From NCBI GenBank assembly GCA_038319625.1, contig JBBQDK010000004.1, positions 1 to 47,714 on the forward strand: 47,714 nt of DNA, in the 5' to 3' direction. This document shows, in pieces, positions 17,801 to 25,741 of the stretch. The stretch comes from JBBQDK01 sp038319625 (GTDB lineage: Bacteria > Pseudomonadota > Gammaproteobacteria > JBBQDK01). The notes below the pieces were generated by a model that was given only the letters and a program-made list of their open reading frames with translations, did not search any database and was not told where the DNA came from. The first letter of the stretch is position 1; every line of letters starts with the position of its first letter. A program made the translations under genes and the position numbers.

Positions 17801-18628
17801 GCTCAGACTGCCCGACAGGACACTCAGGTGCAGGTTCCGGAACTCACCCCATAACTCGGTATCCGCCACCCCCTCCTGCAGTGTCACGCCGGCGTAACCG
17901 CGGTCGCGCAGCCAGCCGGCAAGTTGCAGGTCGCTGCCGTGCAGATAGACCTTGCCCGACCATTGCGTGGGTGTGGCGAAATCACCGTTAAAATCGATCA
18001 CGCAGCGCAGTCGACTGCCCAGACTCTGCGGCAATTGCATGGCGCCGGCCAGCCTGTGGTGTGTTCCGTCATTTTCAAGTTGCAGATCGACGGCGGAAAA
18101 CAGCAGCGGTGGTGCCTTCGAACGCGCATCGTACCAATGAATCTCGCTGCGCAACAGGCTCAGCTCCGGCTGATTGGCAAGCCAGGCCAGTACCGCCATG
18201 CCTGCTTTTCTGTTGTCCGGCATTTCCTCGAAGCCCAGCACATCGAGCTTGCCGTCGACGCGACGCTGGACCGACAAGCGTGCGCCGATGACACTCAGCG
18301 CATGTACCTGCACGCGCCACCGGTACAAGGCCGCGTAGGGATCAACGACCACGCGCAATTCCGCAAAATGCAGCAGGGTGTGATGCCGGTCCGGATCGAG
18401 CAGCCGCACGCCGCGCAGGTGCAATACCGGATAGAGGCCGCGCCATTCGGCGTCGAGCGCGTCGATCTGCACCGGCTGGCCGATCACCTCGCTCACCCAG
18501 CGCTGCACGTCGGCACGTTGCGCCCCGAACTGCGGTAGCCAGGTGCGCGCCACACTCAGCAACGCCGCGGCTCCTATCAGCGCGATCACGACGACTATCC
18601 AGGCCAGGGAAATGCAGCGACGGAACAT
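14816..18628 (-). CDS. yhdP: YhdP family AsmA-like intermembrane phospholipid transport protein
   Basis: A 1270-residue protein, close to the E. coli YhdP length. An N-terminal membrane anchor (about residues 7-27, SLAWIVVVIALIGAAALL) precedes a very long periplasmic part rich in beta-strand-like repeats. The C-terminal AsmA-like region (about 1100-1240) includes LHVDIKDGRFVDIEPGAGRV and FSDLFKKGFTFDEISGDF. YhdP, TamB and YdbH bridge the periplasm and move phospholipids to the outer membrane in E. coli. The gene lies 62 bp after rng and before nit-tldD. No frameshift is evident over the whole length. Confidence 0.94.
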   Translation of the reverse strand: MFRRCISLAWIVVVIALIGAAALLSVARTWLPQFGAQRADVQRWVSEVIGQPVQIDALDAEWRGLYPVLHLRGVRLLDPDRHHTLLHFAELRVVVDPYAALYRWRVQVHALSVIGARLSVQRRVDGKLDVLGFEEMPDNRKAGMAVLAWLANQPELSLLRSEIHWYDARSKAPPLLFSAVDLQLENDGTHHRLAGAMQLPQSLGSRLRCVIDFNGDFATPTQWSGKVYLHGSDLQLAGWLRDRGYAGVTLQEGVADTELWGEFRNLHLSVLSGSLSLHKLRLAGATVPTLDALGGRLRYLSDAKSWRVDVEDMRVTRGTQAWPISGFSLRRRILANGAQQFDAAFDFLRLQDVSALAKLGKILPESTQAKLVGVAPAGDVHELRAQALMQDDQLQHYYLKARLAGLSTHAWQHLPALSGITGLLEGNDKDGRLQLDSHRVSIGLPALFRQPLLLRQLGGDIEWQHFATLWHIQSAQLLAGNADVQTATRFSLDLPDEGKPFLDLQTNFSDGDITAVSRYLPAQIMPPGVVEWLDRAFLGGRMPRGVVLFHGRLADFPFDNHEGVFQVSVDVKNVGLDYGAAWPKIEDISAQVNFNGRGMDIDASSGRIFSAQLGPTHVSILDLHHGELQIDGSTQASNADLLHFLNASPLAAHYRDSLAGLTAGGESRLTLSLSLPLTPHDSVPLLLGRIDFNGGTLAVPKLDLTLSDISGPLDFTAAGLFSTGLRANLFGKPATITAQTRDSGPNAGARLDLQSRMDIKTLATYQPGAFWRLLEGTSSYNVSLLFAPQAAAPTRLHIESALNGITVHLPAPLGKTAKETRALSIDMPLNGTVPGVIVSSYGDLLRGAFEPGNSSDQTALARGELRLGGSPAQLPEQAGLRITGELAAFDFDAWRAALMNGKATDIALQAPDTVRVVDVNILKFNAGSYTLNGLHLMAERQPALWQVNVDSDALSGGIQVPVKYPDGGPVVMTLDHLKLAAGGHNDATSKPIDPRRLPALQLVAKQFDYHGTEFGTLTLNATRSPAGMHVDKALVESPQLKASASGDWLVDKTTQISRFSIDVHAPQLGLLLGKFGYVGNIKDGETTAKIQADWPGSPAQFALERLQGSLHVDIKDGRFVDIEPGAGRVFGLLSINELQRRLRLDFSDLFKKGFTFDEISGDFTFKSGDAFTENTIIKGPAARLDISGRTGLVRRDYDQLITVTPHLTSSLPLAGAIANPGIGAALFLAQKLFQSQLDAITRYQYTVTGTWDKPLIERVSLQNPADQKTP

Positions 18629-18690
18629 TTCAGATATCGGAGACGGTCAGCGCGCGCACGGTACTACGCGTGGAAAACGACACGCAGTCA

Positions 18691-20160
18691 TCATAACAAT
18701 ACCACGTCATATTGCTCTCGATTGTACAAGGCCTCGGCCTGAAAACGGATCGGTTTGCCGACGAACTGCTCGAGCTCAGCCAGGCTGGCCGACTCTTCAT
18801 CGAGCACCAGGTCGACGACTTCCTGGGACGCCAGCACCAGCAGTTTCTGGGCGTCGAACTGCCGGGCCTCGCGCAGGATCTCGCGAAAGATTTCATAGCA
18901 GGTAGTCTCGGCGGTTTTCAGCGAGCCGCGCCCACCGCAGGTTGGACACGGCGCGCAGAGAATATGTTCCAGGCTTTCACGAGTGCGTTTGCGGGTCATC
19001 TCCACCAAGCCAAGTGCCGATACACCACTGATATGACTCTTGGCGTGATCCTTCTCGAGGCTACGTTCCAGTGCACGCCGCACCAGCTGTTTGTGTTCTT
19101 CCTGGCTCATATCGATGAAATCGATGATGATGATACCGCCCAGATTGCGTAGCCGCAGTTGTCTGGCGATAGCCTGCGCCGCTTCCAGATTGGTTTTGAA
19201 AATGGTCTCTTCGAGATTGCGGCTGCCGACAAAGGCCCCGGTGTTGATGTCGATAGTCGTGAGCGCCTCGGTCTGATCGAGGATCAGGTAGCCGCCTGAC
19301 TTGAGCTGCACCTTGCGTTCAAGCGATTTCTGTATTTCATCCTCGACGCCGTACAAATCGAAGATCGGGCGCTCACCGGGGTAATGCTCCAGCGTGTGCG
19401 TAATCTCGGGAATGTATTGCCGGGTGAATTCGATGGCGCGCAGATAGGACTCACGCGAATCGATGCGCACCTTTTCGATGGCGCTACTGGCCAGGTCGCG
19501 CAAGGCCCGCAGCGACAAGGTCAGATCCTCGTGCACCATTGATCCCGGCTTTGCCGTCGCGACCCGCTCCTGTATCGATTGCCAAAGCTTGCGCAGAAAC
19601 ATCCTGTCTTGCAGCAAGGCATCGGCACCCGCCCCTTCCGCCACGGTGCGGACGATGTAGCCTCCACTATCAGGCGGCTCGATGGCATCCTGCACTATCT
19701 GCTTGAGGCGCTGCCGTTCGGCCTCTGTTTCAATCTTGCTGGAGACACCGACATTGCCGGCATCGGGAAGAAAGACCAGATACCGTGACGGGATGGTGAT
19801 ATGCGTGGTAAGTCGTGCGCCCTTGGTGCCGAGCGGGTCCTTGACTACCTGCACCAGCAGTTCCTGACCTTCGCGCAGCAGCTCGGAAATGGTTTCGATG
19901 CGGTGCTCGACCGAGGCATTGTCGTCGTCCGGTAATGTCGCCACATCGGAAGCGTGCAGAAATGCCGCCCGTTCCAGACCGATATCGACGAAGGCCGCCT
20001 GCATGCCCGGCAGCACCCGGTTGACCCGTCCCTTGTAGATATTTCCCACCAGGCCGAGACGACGCGTGCGTTCGACGAATACCTCATTGAGCACACCATT
20101 TTCGACCAATGCCACGCGGGTTTCCCGGGGAGTGACGTTGATCAGGATTTCTTCGCTCAT
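18691..20160 (-). CDS. rng: Ribonuclease G
   Basis: A 489-residue RNase E/G family endoribonuclease that trims 16S rRNA 5' ends and degrades some mRNAs. The S1 domain lies in about residues 35-125 (GNIYKGRVNRVLPGMQAAFV). The catalytic DNase-I-like domain carries the metal-binding aspartates in TTIDINTGAF and IIIDFIDM. The Zn-link is CPTCGGRGS. The length and lack of a long arginine-rich tail distinguish it from RNase E. It follows maf by 54 bp, as in E. coli, and precedes yhdP. Confidence 0.96.
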   Translation of the reverse strand: MSEEILINVTPRETRVALVENGVLNEVFVERTRRLGLVGNIYKGRVNRVLPGMQAAFVDIGLERAAFLHASDVATLPDDDNASVEHRIETISELLREGQELLVQVVKDPLGTKGARLTTHITIPSRYLVFLPDAGNVGVSSKIETEAERQRLKQIVQDAIEPPDSGGYIVRTVAEGAGADALLQDRMFLRKLWQSIQERVATAKPGSMVHEDLTLSLRALRDLASSAIEKVRIDSRESYLRAIEFTRQYIPEITHTLEHYPGERPIFDLYGVEDEIQKSLERKVQLKSGGYLILDQTEALTTIDINTGAFVGSRNLEETIFKTNLEAAQAIARQLRLRNLGGIIIIDFIDMSQEEHKQLVRRALERSLEKDHAKSHISGVSALGLVEMTRKRTRESLEHILCAPCPTCGGRGSLKTAETTCYEIFREILREARQFDAQKLLVLASQEVVDLVLDEESASLAELEQFVGKPIRFQAEALYNREQYDVVLL

Positions 20161-20214
20161 GGACGCAGTTTCAAGGAGCCGACGCGTACTGGCAAGTTAA
20201 ATTCCGCGTCGCAG

Positions 20215-20817
20215 TCACAATCCCGTTCCTGTCATCAGCGCAACACCCGACTCCCGCAACAAATCCCCCGTCTCGCACAACGGCAGGCCCATCACCCCGG
20301 AATAACTACCCTGCAGTTCGGTGATGAACAGCGCCCCGCAACCCTGGATTGCATAACCTCCGGCCTTGCCGAGCGGCTCGCCGCTCGCCCAGTAGGCGGC
20401 ACACTCCGCCGCCGTCATAACCCGAAAGCTTACCGTGCTGCGCGACAGCCTATCGAGTACCTGCGCCCCGGTCACCACCGCGACGGCACTCAGCACTTCG
20501 TGCGTCCGACCGGACAGCTGCGCCAACATGGCCAGGCCATGATCACGATCCTGCGGCTTGCCCAGTACCTCGCCGTCGATCACCACTTCAGTGTCCGCGC
20601 CCAGCACCGGGCGTGGTATGCGCGACCCCGGCAGCGCCTGCCCGGCCTGCGCCTTGGCCAGCGCCACGCGCCGCACATACGCCGCCGGCGTCTCGCCAAC
20701 GGCACGACATTCCTCGATCGCCACTGCCAGCGTTTCGAAATGCACGCCGATCTGCTCCAGCAATTCCCGACGCCGTGGCGAGGCGGAGGCAAGATAAATG
20801 TCGGGAGGTGATGTCAT
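20215..20817 (-). CDS. maf: Maf-like nucleoside triphosphate pyrophosphatase (YhdE type)
   Basis: A 200-residue Maf/Ham1-superfamily enzyme that hydrolyses dTTP/UTP and modified nucleotides to monophosphates. The N-terminal signature is YLASASPRRRELL and the conserved GADTEVVIDGEVLGKP block carries the catalytic aspartate. The neighbourhood (before rng) matches the YhdE subfamily. The start ATG at 20817 has no visible Shine-Dalgarno, and a heptamer repeat element occupies the 76-bp gap to the upstream rlmH gene. Confidence 0.94.
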   Translation of the reverse strand: MTSPPDIYLASASPRRRELLEQIGVHFETLAVAIEECRAVGETPAAYVRRVALAKAQAGQALPGSRIPRPVLGADTEVVIDGEVLGKPQDRDHGLAMLAQLSGRTHEVLSAVAVVTGAQVLDRLSRSTVSFRVMTAAECAAYWASGEPLGKAGGYAIQGCGALFITELQGSYSGVMGLPLCETGDLLRESGVALMTGTGL

Positions 20818-20830
20818 GGGTTATCAGTGG

Positions 20831-20895
20831 CAAAGATACAAAATCTAAAATACAAGTTACAAGGCAACAATACACTTACTTGTAGCTTGAAACTT
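20831..20895. repeat. Heptamer inverted-repeat element C (rlmH/maf gap)
   Basis: Five heptamers (CAAAGAT, ACAAAAT, CTAAAAT, ACAAGTT, ACAAGGC) run from 20831 to 20865. Facing heptamers CTTACTT, GTAGCTT and GAAACTT run from 20875 to 20895. Positions 20853-20863 and 20879-20889 pair over 11 bases with one G-T wobble. The last unit overlaps the rlmH stop codon (20894-20896). This is the most degenerate heptamer copy in the window. Confidence 0.6.
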
Positions 20896-21361
20896 ATCGA
20901 TGGTAAGGGTGGCCCTGCAACAGACTCCAGGCCCGGTACAACTGTTCGGCTACCACCACCCGCACCAGCGGGTGCGGCAGGGTCAATGGTGATAAGGACC
21001 AGCTCTGTTCGGCACGGTTCCGGCATCCCATTGCCAGGCCTTCGGGTCCACCCACCAGCAAGGCCAGATCGCGGCCGCCTTGCAGCCAGTGTGTCAGTTG
21101 TCGGGACAAGGCCTCCGTGCTCCAGGCGCTGCCGGCGACGTCCAGCGTCACGACATGCACACTACGCGGCATGGCGGCGAGCATGCGCGCGCCCTCATCA
21201 TTACTGATGCGTTCGAGGTCGGCGCCCTTGCCACGCTTGCCCGGCGCAATCTCCTGCAAGTGCAGGGCACATTCCGGCGGCAGACGTTGGGCGTATTCGC
21301 GATATCCCTCATTCACCCAGTCGGGCATGCGATTACCAACAGCGATCAAATGGATGCGCAT
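20894..21361 (-). CDS. rlmH: 23S rRNA pseudouridine-1915 N3-methyltransferase RlmH
   Basis: A 155-residue SPOUT methyltransferase that methylates pseudouridine 1915 in helix 69 of 23S rRNA on assembled 70S ribosomes. The knotted SAM-binding region is visible in ALLVGGPEGL and the C-terminal block LPHPLVRVVVAEQLYRAW, ending GHPYHR. The N-terminus MRIHLIAVGNRMPDW is typical. It follows rsfS on the same strand, as in nearly all Proteobacteria. Its stop codon is within repeat element C. Confidence 0.96.
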   Translation of the reverse strand: MRIHLIAVGNRMPDWVNEGYREYAQRLPPECALHLQEIAPGKRGKGADLERISNDEGARMLAAMPRSVHVVTLDVAGSAWSTEALSRQLTHWLQGGRDLALLVGGPEGLAMGCRNRAEQSWSLSPLTLPHPLVRVVVAEQLYRAWSLLQGHPYHR

Positions 21362-21466
21362 CGTGGCCTGTCGGCTTTGGCTGTCGGGTGCATCATGAAC
21401 TTTGGAACATCATCCTTTGCGGCATTCGCCGGACGCGCGCACCCTGCCCATCTCGACCTACCGGGA

Positions 21467-21943
21467 TTACTTCGCGCGCGGTGCACGCTTCCGGGCGGCA
21501 GCCGGCGCCTTCGCGGCGGACTTTTTCACTGCCGGTTTCCTGGTCGCCGGCTTGGTTACGGCCTTCTTCTTTACGACCTTCTTCGTCGCCAGCACGGTCG
21601 CAGCGCCCGCCTCGGCCTCACCGGCAACAGCCCAGAGCTTTTCCAAATTGTAGAAATCGCGCATGGTCGGCTGCATCACATGCACGACGGCGTCGGCGAG
21701 GTCGACCAGCACCCATTCACCTTCACGCGCGCCTTCCACGCCGAGCGGACGGATACCGGCCGCTTTGGCCTTGATGACGACATTGTCCGCAATCGACTTG
21801 ACATGACGGTTGGAGGTGCCGGATGCGATCACCATCAAATCGGTGAAGCTGGTCTTGCCGCGCACGTCCACCACTTTGATGTCGATAGCCTTAAGATCTT
21901 CCAGGGCTTCGATGATCAGCTTCTTCAAACGGGGCAATTGCAT
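21467..21943 (-). CDS. rsfS: Ribosomal silencing factor RsfS with Lys/Ala-rich tail
   Basis: A 158-residue protein. Residues 1-110 are the RsfS/Iojap domain (FTDLMVIASGTSNRHVKSIAD, then GEWVLVDLADAVVHVM), which binds uL14 and blocks subunit joining during starvation. Residues 111-158 form an added tail rich in Lys, Ala, Pro and Arg (for example KKVVKKKAVTKPATRKPAVK), which resembles histone H1-like C-termini and is absent from E. coli RsfS. The tail may increase RNA binding, but this is inference. It is located between nadD and rlmH, the conserved order. Confidence 0.94.
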   Translation of the reverse strand: MQLPRLKKLIIEALEDLKAIDIKVVDVRGKTSFTDLMVIASGTSNRHVKSIADNVVIKAKAAGIRPLGVEGAREGEWVLVDLADAVVHVMQPTMRDFYNLEKLWAVAGEAEAGAATVLATKKVVKKKAVTKPATRKPAVKKSAAKAPAAARKRAPRAK

Positions 21944-22000
21944 AATTCAATCTCTGGTAAATGAACAGTGAAAACGATAAATCCGTATAAAATAATTTAA

Positions 22001-22027
22001 CCGCCAAGGGCGCCAAGAACGCCAAGA
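22001..22027. repeat. Nonamer repeat element D, single arm (nadD/rsfS gap)
   Basis: Three consecutive 9-bp units, CCGCCAAGG, GCGCCAAGA and ACGCCAAGA, preceded by TTTAA. No facing CTTGGCG arm is found nearby, so this is a half or decayed copy of the type seen in elements G and H. The preceding 25 bp (21958-21982) have weak 7-bp periodicity (TGAACAG, TGAAAAC, GATAAAT). The array ends 30 bp from the nadD stop. Confidence 0.65.
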
Positions 22028-22056
22028 GTCAATAGGTGTTGCTTGCAAGACCCGCT

Positions 22057-22692
22057 TTACGACGCCACTGCATACAAAGCTTCCGCGGCGATGATACGCG
22101 CCACCGCGTCCGGCATCAGGAAACGCGGACTCTTGCCGGCGGCAAACAGCGACCGGATCGCGGAGGCGGAAATATCCAGGGCGGTGATCGGCCAGGGCAG
22201 GATACGACCGGCCGGCTGGGCGCGCAGCTCGGCCGCACTGTGTGCCGCGTGGCGATCCACAAGCTCAGCCACCGCGCCGGTCCGCGGCGTTTGCCAACCC
22301 GGGCGATGCGCCACTACGATATGCGCCAAATCGATCAGTTCCCGCCAACGGTGCCAGGTGTCCAGTGCGCTGAAGGCATCCATGCCGACGATCAGGCACA
22401 AGGACTTGGCGCCAAACTGGTCGCGCAAGTCTTGCAGCGTATCCACAGTGTAGGAAGGGCCCTCGCGCGATAATTCACGGTCATCGACCCGCAAGCCCGG
22501 CGCATCCTCCACAGCCGCCTGCAACATCCGCACGCGCTGCCGGGCACTGGCCTGCGGCGCGTCGCGGTGCGGCGGGATATGACAGGGAATCAGCCGGACT
22601 TCATCCAGGGGCAGATCCTGGAGCAATTCCTGAGCACAACGCAGGTGGCCATGATGAACCGGATCGAAGGTACCGCCGAGAATGCCGATCAT
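22057..22692 (-). CDS. nadD: Nicotinate-nucleotide adenylyltransferase NadD
   Basis: A 211-residue enzyme that makes deamido-NAD from nicotinate mononucleotide and ATP. The nucleotidyltransferase motif GGTFDPVHHGHL is at residues 5-16 and the C-terminal ISASAIRSLFAAG motif is present. The ATG at 22692 is fixed by the family start MIGILGGTFDPVH; the upstream in-frame extension to 22776 is encoded by a heptamer repeat. There is no Shine-Dalgarno: the repeat abuts the ATG. It follows proA and precedes rsfS. Confidence 0.95.
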   Translation of the reverse strand: MIGILGGTFDPVHHGHLRCAQELLQDLPLDEVRLIPCHIPPHRDAPQASARQRVRMLQAAVEDAPGLRVDDRELSREGPSYTVDTLQDLRDQFGAKSLCLIVGMDAFSALDTWHRWRELIDLAHIVVAHRPGWQTPRTGAVAELVDRHAAHSAAELRAQPAGRILPWPITALDISASAIRSLFAAGKSPRFLMPDAVARIIAAEALYAVAS

Positions 22693-22693
22693 T

Positions 22694-22782
22694 CGAGTGG
22701 CGAGTGGCAAGTAGCGAGATGCGAGTGCGTGACAAGGCAGTGCGTGCGTTTGTCCTCGCCACTCGCCACTCGCCACTCGCCA
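22694..22782. repeat. Heptamer inverted-repeat element E (proA/nadD gap)
   Basis: The left arm has GAGTGGC, GAGTGGC, AAGTAGC, GAGATGC (22695-22722). The right arm has four perfect CTCGCCA units (22755-22782). Positions 22694-22718 and 22755-22779 pair at 23 of 25 bases. The element fills the 90-bp gap almost exactly: it begins 2 bp from the nadD ATG and ends on the base before the proA stop codon (22783-22785). Confidence 0.9.
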
Positions 22783-24066
22783 CTATTTTCTGACATGCCC
22801 ATCGCCAAGTACGACATATTTCAACGATGTCAGGCCTTCCAGTCCGACTGGGCCGCGTGCGTGCAGCTTGTCAGTGCTGATGCCGATCTCGGCGCCGAGG
22901 CCGTATTCGAAGCCGTCCGCGAAACGCGTCGAGGCGTTTACCATCACCGAACTGGAATCGATTTCACGCAGGAAGCGGCGCGCGTGCGTAAAGTCTTCAG
23001 TGATGATGGCATCGGTGTGGTTGGAGCCATGTGTATGGATGTGTTCCATGGCCTGGTCCAGTCCGTCGACGATGCGTATCGACAGGATCGGGGCGAGATA
23101 TTCCTCGTCCCAGTCTGCCTCTGTGGCAGGCACGCTGTCGGGCAGAATGGCGCGGGTGCGCGCGCAGCCGCGCAGTTCGACGCCGGCCTCGCGGTACAGC
23201 TTCGCCAGTTGCGGCAAGATCCGCGTCGCAACCGCGTTAGCCACCAGCAATGTTTCCATGGTATTGCAGGTGCCGTAGCGCTGACACTTGGCGTTGAAGG
23301 CCACGGCCAGTGCCTTGGTGTCATCGGCCTGATCGTCAATATAGACATGACACACACCGTGCAGATGTTTGATGACTGGCACTTGTGCGTCGCGGCTGAT
23401 GCGCTCGATCAATCCCTTGCCGCCGCGTGGCACGATGACGTCGACGTATTCTTTCATGCGCACCAAATGGCCGACGGCCTCGCGGTCGGTAGTCTCGATA
23501 ACCTGCACGGCATCTTCCGGCAGTCCGGCGAGCTTGAGGCCAGTGCGGATGCATTCGGCGATGGCCTGGTTGGAATGGATTGCCTCGGATCCGCCGCGCA
23601 GGATCGCCGCGTTGCCGGACTTCAGACACAAGCCGGCGGCATCGGCGGTAACGTTGGGGCGCGATTCGTAAATGATGCCGATGACACCCAGCGGCACGCG
23701 CATGCGTCCGACCTGAATGCCGGAAGGCCGATACTTGAGATCGCTGATCTCGCCGACTGGATCGGGCAGCACCGCAATCTGCCGCAGGCCCTCGGCCATC
23801 GCGGCGATGCGGGCCGGATTGAGTTCGAGGCGATCCAGCAGCGCCGCATCGAGCCCGTTCGCGATACCAGCATCGAGGTCCTTGCGGTTGGCACCGGTCA
23901 GTTGCGTGCCGGCCTGTTCCAGCGCTGCGGCGATGGCGAGCAGCGCGGTATTCTTCGCCGCCGTCTCGGCACGGCTCAGGCGGCGCGCCGCGGCACGCGC
24001 GCGCCGGCCAACATCGGCCATATAGGCTGACAAATCGAATACTGCGGTTTGTGTATTCACACTCAT
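22783..24066 (-). CDS. proA: Gamma-glutamyl phosphate reductase ProA
   Basis: A 427-residue NADPH-dependent enzyme that reduces L-glutamyl-5-phosphate to glutamate semialdehyde in proline biosynthesis. The catalytic cysteine lies in QRYGTCNTMETLLV, and the family block NAAILRGGSEAIHSN is present, as is PRGGKGLI. It lies between holA and nadD, as in pseudomonads and relatives. proB is not in the window. holA ends 10 bp after its start region on the same strand, so the two are tightly packed. Confidence 0.96.
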   Translation of the reverse strand: MSVNTQTAVFDLSAYMADVGRRARAAARRLSRAETAAKNTALLAIAAALEQAGTQLTGANRKDLDAGIANGLDAALLDRLELNPARIAAMAEGLRQIAVLPDPVGEISDLKYRPSGIQVGRMRVPLGVIGIIYESRPNVTADAAGLCLKSGNAAILRGGSEAIHSNQAIAECIRTGLKLAGLPEDAVQVIETTDREAVGHLVRMKEYVDVIVPRGGKGLIERISRDAQVPVIKHLHGVCHVYIDDQADDTKALAVAFNAKCQRYGTCNTMETLLVANAVATRILPQLAKLYREAGVELRGCARTRAILPDSVPATEADWDEEYLAPILSIRIVDGLDQAMEHIHTHGSNHTDAIITEDFTHARRFLREIDSSSVMVNASTRFADGFEYGLGAEIGISTDKLHARGPVGLEGLTSLKYVVLGDGHVRK

Positions 24067-24075
24067 AAGAAAACT

Positions 24076-25119
24076 TCAGAAGTTATTACGGTTATCTGGC
24101 CGGGTACTGATTATGTCCTGCCCCGCCATTGCCAGCGTTAATTGTACCAGTTCGTCCCAGACACCGCCCGGCGCCATGCCCTTGACCATCCGGTCGATAC
24201 GCCCGCAATGCCGCAGCAGCTCCTGCCAGCGGGCCAACGCATGGCGTTTGACGGCACGCTCGATCAGGGGCTTGCGCTTGTCCCAGACTTTCTGCCGGGC
24301 CAGGGCGGCGCCCAGCGAACCGCCCTCGGCGAGTTGCGCGGCGATGGCAGCCAGCTGGCGCAGTTCGCGCGCCAGTGCCCACACCAGCAGCACCGGCTCG
24401 ACGCCCTCCTCGCGCAAGCCGTCGAGGATGCGTACCACGCGCGCGGCCCCGCCTTCCAGGGCGGCGTCGACCAGGATGAATACATCGAAGCGCGCGCTAT
24501 CAGACACCGCCGCCGTGACGGCATCGACATCGAGCGGGCCCGGCCCGTGCAGCAACAGCAGCTTGTCGATCTCCTGCGCCGCGGCGAGCAGATTGCCTTC
24601 GATGCGTTCGGCCAGCAGCGCCACGGCGTCGCGGCTGGGACGCAGGCCCTTCTGCTGCATGCGCTGGCCGATCCAGGCCGGCAATGCGCGCACGTCCACT
24701 GGCCAGACCTGCACCGCGGCGCCGGCCTGTTCCAGCGCCTGATGCCACTTGCTATTGCGTGCCGCCGCTTCGAGCTTGCCGCAGATCACCAGCAGTACGG
24801 TGTCTTCGGCGGGACGGGCGGCATAAGCCTGCAAGGCCTTGCTGCCGGCATCGCCCGGCTTGCCGCCGGGCATGCGCAGTTCCAACAAGCGGCGCTCCGA
24901 GAACAGCGACAGGCTGGCGGCGGCCTGGGTCAAGGCATTCCAGTCAAAGCCGGTCTCGACGAACAGTACGGTGCGTTCGCTGTAGTCCTGCGTGCGCGCG
25001 GCGACGCAGATCGCATCGGCGGCCTCCTGCACCAGCAGCGGTTCGTCACCGCTCAGCACATAGACAGGCGCCAGAGAGCGCAGTAGATGGGTCGCGAGCT
25101 GTTCGGGTTTGAGTTTCAT
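24076..25119 (-). CDS. holA: DNA polymerase III delta subunit HolA
   Basis: A 347-residue clamp-loader subunit that opens the beta sliding clamp. The N-terminus MKLKPEQLATHLL and the LAPVYVLSGDEPLLVQEAADAI segment are characteristic. The beta-contact region SLFSERRLLELRMP contains the expected Ser-Leu-Phe, and the helical C-terminal collar domain follows. It comes 52 bp after lptE and before proA, the usual order. Confidence 0.94.
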   Translation of the reverse strand: MKLKPEQLATHLLRSLAPVYVLSGDEPLLVQEAADAICVAARTQDYSERTVLFVETGFDWNALTQAAASLSLFSERRLLELRMPGGKPGDAGSKALQAYAARPAEDTVLLVICGKLEAAARNSKWHQALEQAGAAVQVWPVDVRALPAWIGQRMQQKGLRPSRDAVALLAERIEGNLLAAAQEIDKLLLLHGPGPLDVDAVTAAVSDSARFDVFILVDAALEGGAARVVRILDGLREEGVEPVLLVWALARELRQLAAIAAQLAEGGSLGAALARQKVWDKRKPLIERAVKRHALARWQELLRHCGRIDRMVKGMAPGGVWDELVQLTLAMAGQDIISTRPDNRNNF

Positions 25120-25171
25120 GGCCGCGAGGATGCCGACCGGTCAGCGCGATGCAAGCCACGCCATCCGGCGA

Positions 25172-25741
25172 TCAAGGCGCACGTTCGATACGCCGCAGAA
25201 TGCGTTGCACCATTTCGTGACGCATCTCCCTGTGCAACAGGTCTTCCTCATTGGCCTTGCCCAGCAACTGGGTTTCATCGAAGGTGAAATCGCGGGTCAG
25301 GGTCTGCAACTGGTGCGCCAGCAGCGACTTGCCGTCGGCACCGTCGACATCGAAATCCACTGTGTAGAAGAGTTCATATTCACGCGCCTTACCAGTGATA
25401 TCGACGGAAAGCACGCGGCGACCGAATTCTTCGTGCAGGATACGCAAACGCGCCGTCGCATCCTGCGGCGCCGCAGTCACCTGCGCACCGGCGATATCGA
25501 GCGCGCGGTGCAGATCGGTTTCCAGATCGCTGTACGGCGTCGCACCCTGTATGTAGGTCTTGCTCATATACGCTGGCAGAGTCAGGTCGCCGCGCGGATG
25601 AAAACCGCAGGCAGTTAATGACAGACACAACAGAAAGAATGAAAGATGAATAATGAACGATGCATGGTGCGACGGGTTTATCCGTGCCGGAAAACCCAGC
25701 TCACCGCTTGTGTCATTCGTCTTGTGTCGTTCATCGCTCAT
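25172..25741 (-). CDS. lptE: LPS-assembly lipoprotein LptE with repeat-derived N-terminus
   Basis: A 189-residue outer-membrane lipoprotein that plugs LptD for LPS insertion. The lipobox is LTAC with C45 as the lipidated residue, followed by GFHPRGDLTLP, a typical LptE start of the mature protein. The N-region is unusually long: about 25 hydrophilic residues precede the hydrophobic core ASFIIHLSFFLLCLSL. Residues 1-7 and 27-36 are encoded by the two arms of heptamer element F. The ATG at 25741 is the only standard start in frame and has GAGGGA 6 bp upstream, overlapping the leuS stop, so coupling to leuS is likely. A rare ATT start at residues 30-31 cannot be excluded. Confidence 0.9.
   Translation of the reverse strand: MSDERHKTNDTSGELGFPARINPSHHASFIIHLSFFLLCLSLTACGFHPRGDLTLPAYMSKTYIQGATPYSDLETDLHRALDIAGAQVTAAPQDATARLRILHEEFGRRVLSVDITGKAREYELFYTVDFDVDGADGKSLLAHQLQTLTRDFTFDETQLLGKANEEDLLHREMRHEMVQRILRRIERAP

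Noticed and set aside
22567..24030. 487-aa open frame on the plus strand
   Set aside because: It lies opposite proA and nadD, both with intact catalytic motifs.
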